Positions 45,601 to 54,122 of a stretch of 64,000 bases of DNA are shown here, one piece after another; position 1 is the stretch's first letter, and the number at the start of each line of letters is the position of its first letter. The DNA comes from a virus. The stretch covers positions 62,001-126,000 of the IMG/VR virus record IMGVR_UViG_3300046323_000587. One strand, written 5' to 3'. A model generated the notes under the pieces. It saw nothing but the letters and a program-made list of their open reading frames with translations. It searched no databases and was not told the DNA's origin. The translations under genes and the position numbers were made by a program.

Positions 45601-48600
45601 TATAGAAAGCAGCTTCTCCATAAGTTATATTTTTTAATGTAGATGCTTTACCTTCTTCATAAACTAAACCAAATAAATCGTGAACAGTTACAGCTGGATC
45701 TAAGTTTAATTTAGAATCTCTTGAAACTTTATATTGCTCATTAGCTAAACTTATCTCTCCCACAGCTTTATTAGAAGTTGCATAAATACCTACTGTAGTG
45801 CCAGATATACCTAAAGTAAAGTTTTCTTCATTTGCAAGATTGTCTAATAATCTATTAATTAAATAAGTTTTACCAGTTCCGGCACCACCAGATAAGAACC
45901 AAACATTATTAAGATTGTAGAGATCTTCAATTTTATTAACACTTGAAGGACTTTTAAAGAACTTCTCAATTTCATTTGAAGCATTCTGTTGATCTTTATT
46001 CAAACCATTATTTAATAGTGGTTCTTCAACAACATTTTGAGATTTTTTTAATGCTTGTTCTGTATTATACTTTTTCACTAATAAATTACCTATTTCAGTT
46101 TCAGATAATTGTTTCTCTTGATTCTTAGCTGCCATTTTATCTTTAATAGCTTGAATACGTTCTTGTTTACTTAATACTTGTGAGTAGATTCTATTGAAAG
46201 GTTTAAATGGTGTAGTTACATCTTTTAATGCTGAATATAAATCTTTTAAAGTAGATTTTTCATTTAATATAATAGTTTTATCAGAAGTTGAAGAAACTAA
46301 TTGTGATAACCAATAGAAAAATTCTTTTGATTGTGTAGAGTTTGGATTAGATTGAATTTGTTGTGATAAAGATTCTATTGAGTTTGATTGAGTTGATATA
46401 AATTGTTGAAATTTTTGTATAGTTTCTGGCGAATTAAGAATTGTTACTTGGTTTTCATTTTCTACTATTATTTCATTATTATTTAATAAAAATCCATCAT
46501 ACTCATTAACATTGATATTACTTCTTTTTTCATCATATTCTAAATAAAGTTTTAGTTGTTCTTTATCAAAATATTCTAAACTTTTACTTTGGTTATATGA
46601 TAAGTTTTTAGAATCTAATATGTTTTTAACATTTACAACAACAGGTAAAACTACCATTAAATTTTCAATTTCATCTCCTACTTTTTTATACATATCAGAA
46701 GCAGAAAAATAACCTTGATTTGTAGCTGAATAATCCATAGCTAGTTGGAAATCAATAGAAGTGTGAATTGCTTTAGTTTTACTTTTTGTACCTTTTTTAG
46801 TAGTTTTACTTTTATCAAATTTATCAAATTTTGTATCCGTTCCGTGAAATAACACTTCTTTAACTTTACTATCAGGATAAATACTATTCAAAAATTCTTG
46901 TACCTTACTATCACTAGCAACAGCATAAACAGGTTCAAGTTGTTTTAATTCTTGAATATTACCTCGTTGTTGCTCAGTTAATTCTTCTCTAACTTGACTA
47001 ATACTATCAAATTTATCTTTATCTAAGTAATATAACTTTTGAACAAATCCGTGAGGAATATCTGACAACTTAACATCAGAATGTAACCCTTTATTATATA
47101 TTTCATCAGCTCTATTATTAATAGCAGTTATTAATTCTAATCCTTGTAAGTCACTATTAAGAAATTCTTTTTCAGCTATTTGATAAGATTCTTCTTTTGA
47201 TAATTTTAATACATCTAATTTAGGTGATAATATTAATTCATTATTCTTCAAAGCTGATTTTAAATCAATAGTTCCTTTACCATAAGATACAAATCTAGCT
47301 AAATCTTTAATAGTTGTAAGAGGTGAAATTTCTTTAATATCAATATTTTTCTTTTTAAATATAGCTTTTAAAGCAATTGACATTTCATTAAAGAATCTTT
47401 TAATAGCTGCAATTAATCCTTTATTTTTTTTAAAATCCAACTCTTCTTTAATGTATTTATCAATAGAGTGAGCAATCAATTCGTGTTCAAATTCTATTTT
47501 ATCTGCATTAGAATAATCTTCTTTAATTTTATCTACAAGTGATTTATCTTTAATAGCTTCTGTAACAAGATTACTATATAATTCTGGATTTTGTATTCTA
47601 GCAACTTCAATAAATGGATGTGAAAATGCTTCGTGAACAGTTGAATCAATTGTAGCTTGATTTTCTATTAGATAAGCTGTTTGAGTATCAAAATCAAAGA
47701 ATCCTTTTGAATTAGGTCTAGTAAATTGAGTTTCTGCTTCTTGTTCAGTAATAAATTTAGTTGGAATATTAAAACGAGATTCTAATTCAGTTGTTATTGG
47801 TTGTAGAGAATCTGTAATTACTTCTATCGATTGATTAGAGTTCTTATTTTGTCTATACACTCTTGAAGATTTGCTAGAAGATTCATCAAAAGAAAAATAT
47901 CTAAATCCTTTATTAGTAAATTTATATTTATCTTTTTTAAATGGTATAAAATATATTAAATCATTTAAATCTTTACTTCTACCCATATTAAGCTTTGCTT
48001 CAAAAATTTGTTTCCAGTCTTTCCAATAATTATCAAATATTTCTGGATAATTTCCTTCATCAGTTCTTAAAAAAAAGTCTAGGATATATTGTTTCTTTTT
48101 ACCTGTTTTTGTATCTATTTCAGTAGGGTGTTCTACATATCCTGTAATAGTTATACTTTCAGCATTTTTATGATCTTTTCCAATAAAAGCAGTTGTAAGT
48201 TTCCAACTAGGGAACATATTGCTAATATTACTATACCAAGATTGATTTTTTAAAAAAGGTATTATTTCTTTTAAAAATACTTCTTGACTTCTTGTCTGCA
48301 TTAATTCTAAACCTCTAGTTTTTGCCCAGTATCTAAACTCTTTATGATTTTGTTCTTTTTCGAATTGATTTAAAGTAATTACTCCGTCTATATCGTGTAA
48401 ATCTTCTGATATAGATCTTACTAATCTACCATATTTTCTAATTACTTGTGAACCAGATAATTTATAATCTACAAAAGGGTTATTAAATAAATCAGTAATA
48501 ATTTTTTTTGCAAAAGGATCTTTATCTAATGTTTTTTGATATTCTTTAGGTTCTAGATCACCTCCTTTAAAATCTGAAAATGTGCCGTCTGTATTTTGAA

Positions 48601-49642
48601 AATAGTTTCGTATAAATTTAGTATAATCTTTTTTATACACATCATCAACTATATCTAAGACTATATCTTTTAATTGCGACTCTGTGTAAGTATTTACAGC
48701 AACGTTATCAAATATATTTTCATTAATCCAATTCCAAATCTTAGCATAAATTTTCTTTATCCAATTTTGCTCATATTTGTTTTTATATCCTTTAGATTCA
48801 AAATAAGCCTTATCTAAATCTGGATTTTTACGCTTTTCTCCTATGTATTTATTATTATATCCTTCTAAAATAGCGTCAGAAATAAATTCTATTATAACTT
48901 GTTTATGAGCAAAAACATTAAAAGATTCAGATTGTCCGTACTCAATATCTTCAGATTGTTCTTCATATCCTTTTTTATAATCATAAGTATCATATTTATC
49001 ATAGATCTCTTTATATTTACTCCAAGTTTTAATATTTTTCCATATCTCTATACCTAGAAGAGATTTTTTACCTAAAAAAGTGTAAATAATGTTTGCTGTT
49101 TGTTTAGCTAAAACTTTATCGCCTATATTAGATTTTAAAGCTAAAAATTTTTGTAGTACGTCAAACGCAGCCAAAGTATTTCCAGAATTAAATTCTAAAT
49201 TATTTAATAATTCATCAGCATTTGTATCTACTTCTATATTTAGTCCTTTGATAAAGTCAATTAACTTATTTTCTAATTTACTATCAAATTCTTCTTTTTT
49301 AGAAAGTTCTTTTACTTCATTTGAATTAATAATTTGATTCCACTCTTCTTCACTAGCAATTCTAAAATCAATACTTAAATTACCCAAAGTCTCATAGACA
49401 ATAGGTAATTGAGCAATAGAAAGAAATTTATCAATATCTCCTTCGTATTTATTATAAATATTATAAGCAACATAAACTGCTTTTAATTTATCTGGTTCAA
49501 TAGATAAGATTTTTTTGAATTTATCTTTATCTAACATTAATAAATTAAATTCTTCTTCTGATAATCCTTCTTGATTTTGATTATAAAGAAGTTTATTGAA
49601 ATCTAATTTTACTGATGGATTTTTAAAATTTGGACAAAACAT
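42614..49642 (-). CDS. Giant polyvalent protein: two zincins, ART-like domain and SF1 helicase
   Basis: 2342 residues, start MFCPNF. Visible parts in order: zinc-peptidase-like HEAFSH at 670-675; an ADP-ribosyltransferase-like domain about 928-1060 (VLFHGTDTKFDKFD, AIHTSIDFQLAMDYS, EYDGFLLNNNEIIV); an SF1 (RecD/Dda-type) helicase about 1240-1780 with GGAGTGKTYL (K1258), IIDELSLAN (D1359), FVGDFAQLPSPSG, TAHSAQGSSYL (H1711) and LLYVAYSRTVDHL; and a second zincin HEITH at 2177-2181. The mix of peptidase, ART and helicase modules is that of phage polyvalent proteins thought to be injected with the DNA. No frameshift or stop interrupts it. Confidence 0.82.
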   Translation of the reverse strand: MFCPNFKNPSVKLDFNKLLYNQNQEGLSEEEFNLLMLDKDKFKKILSIEPDKLKAVYVAYNIYNKYEGDIDKFLSIAQLPIVYETLGNLSIDFRIASEEEWNQIINSNEVKELSKKEEFDSKLENKLIDFIKGLNIEVDTNADELLNNLEFNSGNTLAAFDVLQKFLALKSNIGDKVLAKQTANIIYTFLGKKSLLGIEIWKNIKTWSKYKEIYDKYDTYDYKKGYEEQSEDIEYGQSESFNVFAHKQVIIEFISDAILEGYNNKYIGEKRKNPDLDKAYFESKGYKNKYEQNWIKKIYAKIWNWINENIFDNVAVNTYTESQLKDIVLDIVDDVYKKDYTKFIRNYFQNTDGTFSDFKGGDLEPKEYQKTLDKDPFAKKIITDLFNNPFVDYKLSGSQVIRKYGRLVRSISEDLHDIDGVITLNQFEKEQNHKEFRYWAKTRGLELMQTRSQEVFLKEIIPFLKNQSWYSNISNMFPSWKLTTAFIGKDHKNAESITITGYVEHPTEIDTKTGKKKQYILDFFLRTDEGNYPEIFDNYWKDWKQIFEAKLNMGRSKDLNDLIYFIPFKKDKYKFTNKGFRYFSFDESSSKSSRVYRQNKNSNQSIEVITDSLQPITTELESRFNIPTKFITEQEAETQFTRPNSKGFFDFDTQTAYLIENQATIDSTVHEAFSHPFIEVARIQNPELYSNLVTEAIKDKSLVDKIKEDYSNADKIEFEHELIAHSIDKYIKEELDFKKNKGLIAAIKRFFNEMSIALKAIFKKKNIDIKEISPLTTIKDLARFVSYGKGTIDLKSALKNNELILSPKLDVLKLSKEESYQIAEKEFLNSDLQGLELITAINNRADEIYNKGLHSDVKLSDIPHGFVQKLYYLDKDKFDSISQVREELTEQQRGNIQELKQLEPVYAVASDSKVQEFLNSIYPDSKVKEVLFHGTDTKFDKFDKSKTTKKGTKSKTKAIHTSIDFQLAMDYSATNQGYFSASDMYKKVGDEIENLMVVLPVVVNVKNILDSKNLSYNQSKSLEYFDKEQLKLYLEYDEKRSNINVNEYDGFLLNNNEIIVENENQVTILNSPETIQKFQQFISTQSNSIESLSQQIQSNPNSTQSKEFFYWLSQLVSSTSDKTIILNEKSTLKDLYSALKDVTTPFKPFNRIYSQVLSKQERIQAIKDKMAAKNQEKQLSETEIGNLLVKKYNTEQALKKSQNVVEEPLLNNGLNKDQQNASNEIEKFFKSPSSVNKIEDLYNLNNVWFLSGGAGTGKTYLINRLLDNLANEENFTLGISGTTVGIYATSNKAVGEISLANEQYKVSRDSKLNLDPAVTVHDLFGLVYEEGKASTLKNITYGEAAFYKKLSGYKYIIIDELSLANNQLFDLIQERLNLLAEKYDKYKIPKLLFVGDFAQLPSPSGKEIEVEGMSIKQDNKIIDSIYHKYQISKLSGDNNVEKRYSELTINMRAKYDDLFKAAESFKALTIRLNHILLYKLPMQITVNGSPQEDTVQLVRKELTALLNKKQNTPNITYLFSEDENTFIEDYVKLYKQEVFDSKGNIKLNINLRSVAMIGYNNSKHLNNIRITKEIRKRIFGANKEDFNVGELLILNQKDFYPLKDEITNKPPILNLVKEQRVIISSIPRIVEVPTTLKYLTPDLDTMPLYEFEVTTELGEKAIFRIPVNKNLRNVNSFIEFVYETDNGKLYYEVLEHYNFIDTFYGYNITAHSAQGSSYLNNFVSEKNIATNKNLFEKLKLLYVAYSRTVDHLVVLTDISEVMSKKNISNSNASFKQAKIELEKINSELDKRSINIFDANSVIEETTNDIKTNVPILSEEDMNTGRSAKEIGKLMSQLPSTLYSIAVNPKSTSLDDKYIISNKPKLEIERKSSALNNLYISNATQKSKFPNVISFTSIEDINKFQQASKQYGGQLILPKEGVLLPTNSDLKEQVLITLNNRIDPYKTGQFEFIEVGEFARQVMKSKSTLENRTKETLKEQLIEVPKVVEQVTPIEEVVSNVNVEEEVDLEDDYQAEKLRILNNIDLTNLSEEEKANIELAKTNPEIEIMDQNFDLNVEFTTEVPYILIDRKLDIEFETISKTYSEYSIIPKNTKGVLRTLEIPFQKQSRTSDFSTEMYIMKQFIEKLQPLIPGLDIQFVDKSYIRKTFNDERVNWHGWVDDNVVYLNTNKLNLETPAHEITHILLNLIKNQNPELYQQIINLSLERTDIIKDILPNYKNLSPELLGEEVFATLIGENTAKVYVDSNQTNFFTRFNQIVNKFFDEIKKIFSYIFPKQNISKLELNNKTIKSMDLYTLLDLIGDSGIKVDLNSLKTKPIHTFNKKTIEKSMEKLIELDRITNNCF

Positions 49643-49661
49643 ATATTACTTTGGTTTTATA

Positions 49662-52600
49662 TTATATCATTGGTGGAAACATTCTAACAACTTCACTAGA
49701 AGACTTACTACCTAAACAAACTTCAAAAATATCTTCAGCAAAATCATTCAGCAAAAGTTTATTTTTATTTATATCTGAAATAATATTTTTTGTGTCTTCT
49801 GAGACAGGTTTTTCATTTAGGTTATCCCAAGCTTCAAAATGAGTTTTTAATTTATCTAATAATTCACTATTCAGATTACTCATTTGTAAATCTATTGATA
49901 AATCCTCGTCTATTTGACTTAGATAACTTAAAAAATTTAAATACTCTAAACTTTCTTCTGTTGATACAGGAAAAACTTTTTTCTCAAAATCTGTTGGATC
50001 TTCGTCATCTGAAATATATTCTTTACTATTATTTTTATTTATTTTTTGTTCAGTTAATTTTATTTTATTTGTTATAGATTCAATAGATGTATTTGATTGT
50101 GAAAGGTTTTTATTTTTTTTTAATTTAAAAGTATTTATAATATTAGATAATTGATCTTTACTTAACTCATATAAATTAGGGTTATTTTTTATTATCTTTG
50201 AACTCTCTTCTTTAATATAAGCAATCACACTATTAACTTCTGATTCACTATTTCCAATAACTTCCATAGAATTATCATCATTTAACTCCACACCATCAGC
50301 TATAAACTTCTTATTATCATAAGTAACTTTACTTAAAGTAATTGGTATTCTAGTGATAAACATTCCATTTTGTGAGATAATTGAAGTTGAGAATGAAGAT
50401 ATTTTATTTGAAGTAATAGAGTCTGTTGGTTGATTTTCATTGTATTCAATACTTATAATTTTATTTCCTGTGTGAGATTTATTTCCATATTGTTTTCCGT
50501 CTTTAACTAACCATTCAAATGTATACAAGCCTAATTTAGGAAAATTAGAAAAATCTTCTGTATTTAATATTGCTCCATAACCCAATTGCTTACTTATCAA
50601 TTCTTGAGTATTAATTTGTGAATACAATATGTCCCATTTATCTGCTGTTAGAATTTTAGGTATATTATTATTTTCAATAAATCCGTCTGGTAAAATTAGT
50701 AATATAACATTATTTAAATTTGTGTTCTGTAATTCTGTATTGTTATCAATTCTAGTATATGTACCATCTAAATTTTTATGTAATAGTGTTATTTTAGTAG
50801 GGTGTCCGCCCGATAAATTAGCACTTTGAAAATGGTACATAGCTTTACCTGTTTGTGAGGATTCATTGTAGAATAGCATTATATCTGTGGGATCTTTTAA
50901 CCCTTCCGCAACTCCGTCTACTGTTTTAAATCTTTGATATCTATTATCAGGCAACAAAGTATATATAGAACCTCTTTCTGTAATAAAAGATTTTACTTTT
51001 GGAATTGATTCTGTAATATTTTCAGGTTTTGTTATTGTTTGATTAACTGGTTCAGTTGTAATTGATTTATTATTATTCAATATCTCATCTAATTTCTTTT
51101 TCCAATTAGGTTTTGACATATTGATAGTAGGTATTCTTTTTCTTCTAGCCATTTCAACAGCTTGTCCTGTACCTCCAGCAACTCTTAAAGGATTAGAAGT
51201 TTCTTTAGCATAGAATAAAACAAAATCAACAGGTGTATCTAAATTTTCTCCAAATATTTGATTAGTATTTCTAGCCATAAGTTTTTTAGCTCCTTCTGTT
51301 AATTTATCAGGGGCAGGATGTATTTCTTCCATTACAGTCAATTCTTTTTTACCTACAGGTGCATTTACACCAAATAAATTCTTTTTAGTAGTTCCTAAAG
51401 AAAAAGCTCTATCTGCACCTTCTTCATCTAGTCCAACTTTTCCATTATTTTTCTTAGAAAAAGCTAATCTTTCCTCATATTGTTTTTGATATTTTGGATC
51501 GTTACTTGGTCTAGCAATAAAAGTTTTACCAGTGTTTAACGTATAACCTAAACTTTCTAAATATTTAGCTGCTTCTGTCATTAAATTTAATACATCTTCT
51601 GGGGTTTCTCTACTACCAATTCCTGCATAAGTCATAGTAGGTTTGTCTAATTTTGCAGGTAAAGAATTGAATATAGGTTTATTGCTATTATCCATTTTAA
51701 CTGATTCAGTTGAATTATCTTTATCAGATTGATTTGTAACAGAAGAAGTTTGAGTTGATTGTAGAGGTTGTACAGAATCTAACAATTGCTTTTCATTTAC
51801 ACTGTCTACTTTCTTACCTTGAACCTTTCTAAGTGTCCACACAACTCTGTAATCTTTTGTTTTAACTTTACCATTAAAACCTTTATCAATAGTCAATTCA
51901 GGAAACCCTTTTGGCATATCAAATTTATCTGTTTCTTTATCAAATACAATTTCGTGAAACACATTTCTATTTTCATTTGAAAACACCAGCAAAGCTCCAT
52001 TAGATAAGATAAATTCTTCTCTTTTTTCTATTGAATCTGCTAACACCTGTAATGTATTTTTTCCTGTTTTATCAGAAACTTTAATTCCTTTTGATTCAAG
52101 TAAATCACTGTATTTTATAAGATTACTAGGAGTTAATTGTCCGTAAACTATAGTTTCATTTCCTAATTTATTTTTACTCCTTGATAATTCAGGAGCTAAT
52201 TTATTTGCTATTAGTAAATTAGATATAGTATTTAATCTTATTTCATATTGATTTTTAAATCCAGTACCAAAATTAAAATTGTTTGAGTCTTTTAATTGAT
52301 AAGTAATAAATTTCATAGGTCTTCCTGCTGATATAGTGATGATAGGAGAAGTATTAAATTCAGTGTTATCTTGGTGGATTACAAGACTTCCTTTATCATT
52401 TTTATCGTATACAGAATTATAACTTGCATCATATTCACTGATATCTATACCTCTATTTGCTAATTCAGTTATTATTTCTGTAGGTATATCAGGTAAAGTA
52501 TTTCCATTTTTATCAATTGATGTATATACATATAAAGGAAAATTAGGTATAGACTTAGGGTCTTTACCAGACAATAATTGAGATTTCATTAATTCTGTGA

Positions 52601-54002
52601 TTTCTTGCCCACCTATTTCTTTACCTACTAAAATTCCTTTGTATTGAAGTTTTGTTAAGGTATTAGATCTTATCCATTGATGTCCGTAACCCCAAGACAC
52701 ACTACCACCTGTTTGTTTAAATGAAGTATCTTTAATAAATTCAACATTGTCTTCTACTAATTTAATAGTTGTTTCAAGAGGTATTGCATTTTCAATAATT
52801 ATAAGACCTTTCTCATTCTTGATTAATTTAGGCTTAGATGTTGATTGTAGAGGTTGTGTTTTATTCTCACTTTGATTAAATGGGCTTCTAGGGTCATTGA
52901 TTAAGAAATCCAAAGCAGTTGCGTGTGATGGTTCGTTAGCTTTATTTGCAGTAGTATTAGTGTAATGTAAAGGTTGTCCTTTTAATCTACCACTAAGTAA
53001 TTGTTCCCTAACCCATTCTGCTCTTGGTTCAGTAGAATTGATTATCCAATCTATATATTTAACTACACTTTCTTTTGTAGAAGTAGTTTTAATTAAGTCT
53101 TGTGAGTGTTTCTGATATATAGTTTGTTCACTAGTAAATTTATTGCCAAAGTGTGTATCCTTATTCTTAGCTCTCCAATCATATAACACGTCAATACCAC
53201 CTTGTTGTTTAATAACAGCTTCTCTACCACTATCTTTACCAAATACAGTAGTTTTTACATTTGCCGATTTATTACCTAATAACTTGTAAATATCACTAGC
53301 TTCTTCGTCTTCATTAGTATCTTGTAAATCTTGTTCAGTTTCTTCTATACTTTCTAATATAGCTTCAAATTCATCTAACTTACCAATCTCTTTATAATAA
53401 CTTCCAATTTCTCCTAGTAACTCATCCTTATTCTGACTATATAATTCAATAATATCTGCTTTACTTATACTAATAGCCAATCTAGGATATTTCTTAGTAT
53501 ATTCTAATTTTTTATCTATTCCACTATTAAACTCTGATTTGATACTATTTTGTACTATATTAAATAATTCAGCTTCATTTTTACTTGAATCATTATTAAA
53601 ACCTTCATCTGGAATTATAGTAAAATTATTTTCAAAAATAGAATAAATAAATTCTGGTTTAGTTTTTAAAAATTCTTCTAATATTATTGTATTATTTTTA
53701 TTATTTAATAACTGTTCAAAACTACCTTTAAAATTATTGATAGTTCCAGCTACTTGATAATTAACATCAATAAAATCTATTCCAATAATGCTCTTAATTT
53801 GAGATAAAGTAATTTTTTTTGTTTTATCTATAATTAAAGGGTTTTTATTGGTTGATATAAAATCAAATATAACAGGATTGACGTCTATATGGTTTTTAAT
53901 AGCTTTTTTTATTATAACTTCTTTATCAACTTCTGATGTATTTTCTGGAATATCTATGTCTATCTCTTCTATTCCATTAGGCAATTCAATACAAATTTTC
54001 AT
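49662..54002 (-). CDS. Giant protein: DUF4326-like, AlkB dioxygenase and SLOG domains
   Basis: 1446 residues. A DUF4326-like segment lies at about 245-370 (THFGNKF, VVKYIDWI, LKGQPLHY, EPSHATALDFLI). An AlkB-type 2-oxoglutarate/Fe(II) oxygenase covers 390-730: H543-Q-D545 then SPIITISAGRPMKF, distal H683 (RNVFHEIVF), and R719-x5-R725, matching E. coli AlkB H131/D133/H187/R204/R210 in order and spacing pattern. A SLOG (DprA/LOG-like Rossmann) domain follows at 790-970 with YAGIGSRETP (G794) and GTGQAVEMARRKRIPTINM. AlkB is flanked by an 18-bp repeated linker (QPLQST). Suggests repair or tailoring of injected nucleic acid. Confidence 0.85.
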   Translation of the reverse strand: MKICIELPNGIEEIDIDIPENTSEVDKEVIIKKAIKNHIDVNPVIFDFISTNKNPLIIDKTKKITLSQIKSIIGIDFIDVNYQVAGTINNFKGSFEQLLNNKNNTIILEEFLKTKPEFIYSIFENNFTIIPDEGFNNDSSKNEAELFNIVQNSIKSEFNSGIDKKLEYTKKYPRLAISISKADIIELYSQNKDELLGEIGSYYKEIGKLDEFEAILESIEETEQDLQDTNEDEEASDIYKLLGNKSANVKTTVFGKDSGREAVIKQQGGIDVLYDWRAKNKDTHFGNKFTSEQTIYQKHSQDLIKTTSTKESVVKYIDWIINSTEPRAEWVREQLLSGRLKGQPLHYTNTTANKANEPSHATALDFLINDPRSPFNQSENKTQPLQSTSKPKLIKNEKGLIIIENAIPLETTIKLVEDNVEFIKDTSFKQTGGSVSWGYGHQWIRSNTLTKLQYKGILVGKEIGGQEITELMKSQLLSGKDPKSIPNFPLYVYTSIDKNGNTLPDIPTEIITELANRGIDISEYDASYNSVYDKNDKGSLVIHQDNTEFNTSPIITISAGRPMKFITYQLKDSNNFNFGTGFKNQYEIRLNTISNLLIANKLAPELSRSKNKLGNETIVYGQLTPSNLIKYSDLLESKGIKVSDKTGKNTLQVLADSIEKREEFILSNGALLVFSNENRNVFHEIVFDKETDKFDMPKGFPELTIDKGFNGKVKTKDYRVVWTLRKVQGKKVDSVNEKQLLDSVQPLQSTQTSSVTNQSDKDNSTESVKMDNSNKPIFNSLPAKLDKPTMTYAGIGSRETPEDVLNLMTEAAKYLESLGYTLNTGKTFIARPSNDPKYQKQYEERLAFSKKNNGKVGLDEEGADRAFSLGTTKKNLFGVNAPVGKKELTVMEEIHPAPDKLTEGAKKLMARNTNQIFGENLDTPVDFVLFYAKETSNPLRVAGGTGQAVEMARRKRIPTINMSKPNWKKKLDEILNNNKSITTEPVNQTITKPENITESIPKVKSFITERGSIYTLLPDNRYQRFKTVDGVAEGLKDPTDIMLFYNESSQTGKAMYHFQSANLSGGHPTKITLLHKNLDGTYTRIDNNTELQNTNLNNVILLILPDGFIENNNIPKILTADKWDILYSQINTQELISKQLGYGAILNTEDFSNFPKLGLYTFEWLVKDGKQYGNKSHTGNKIISIEYNENQPTDSITSNKISSFSTSIISQNGMFITRIPITLSKVTYDNKKFIADGVELNDDNSMEVIGNSESEVNSVIAYIKEESSKIIKNNPNLYELSKDQLSNIINTFKLKKNKNLSQSNTSIESITNKIKLTEQKINKNNSKEYISDDEDPTDFEKKVFPVSTEESLEYLNFLSYLSQIDEDLSIDLQMSNLNSELLDKLKTHFEAWDNLNEKPVSEDTKNIISDINKNKLLLNDFAEDIFEVCLGSKSSSEVVRMFPPMI
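51754..51771 (-). repeat. 18-bp direct repeat, copy downstream of AlkB
   Basis: Identical to 52840-52857; encodes the linker QPLQST near residue 745 of the 1446-residue protein, between AlkB and SLOG. Confidence 0.9.
52840..52857 (-). repeat. 18-bp direct repeat, copy upstream of AlkB
   Basis: Identical to 51754-51771; encodes the linker QPLQST near residue 383, between the DUF4326-like and AlkB domains. Confidence 0.9.
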
Positions 54003-54122
54003 ATTTTTCTGTATTTAAATATTTAATACTTAATTATTTTAAATTAGTAATTAAAATCAAATCTAATAAAAATAAACTATATCATAATTCATTTCTATTA
54101 GAATCAATTTTTTACTCAAAAA

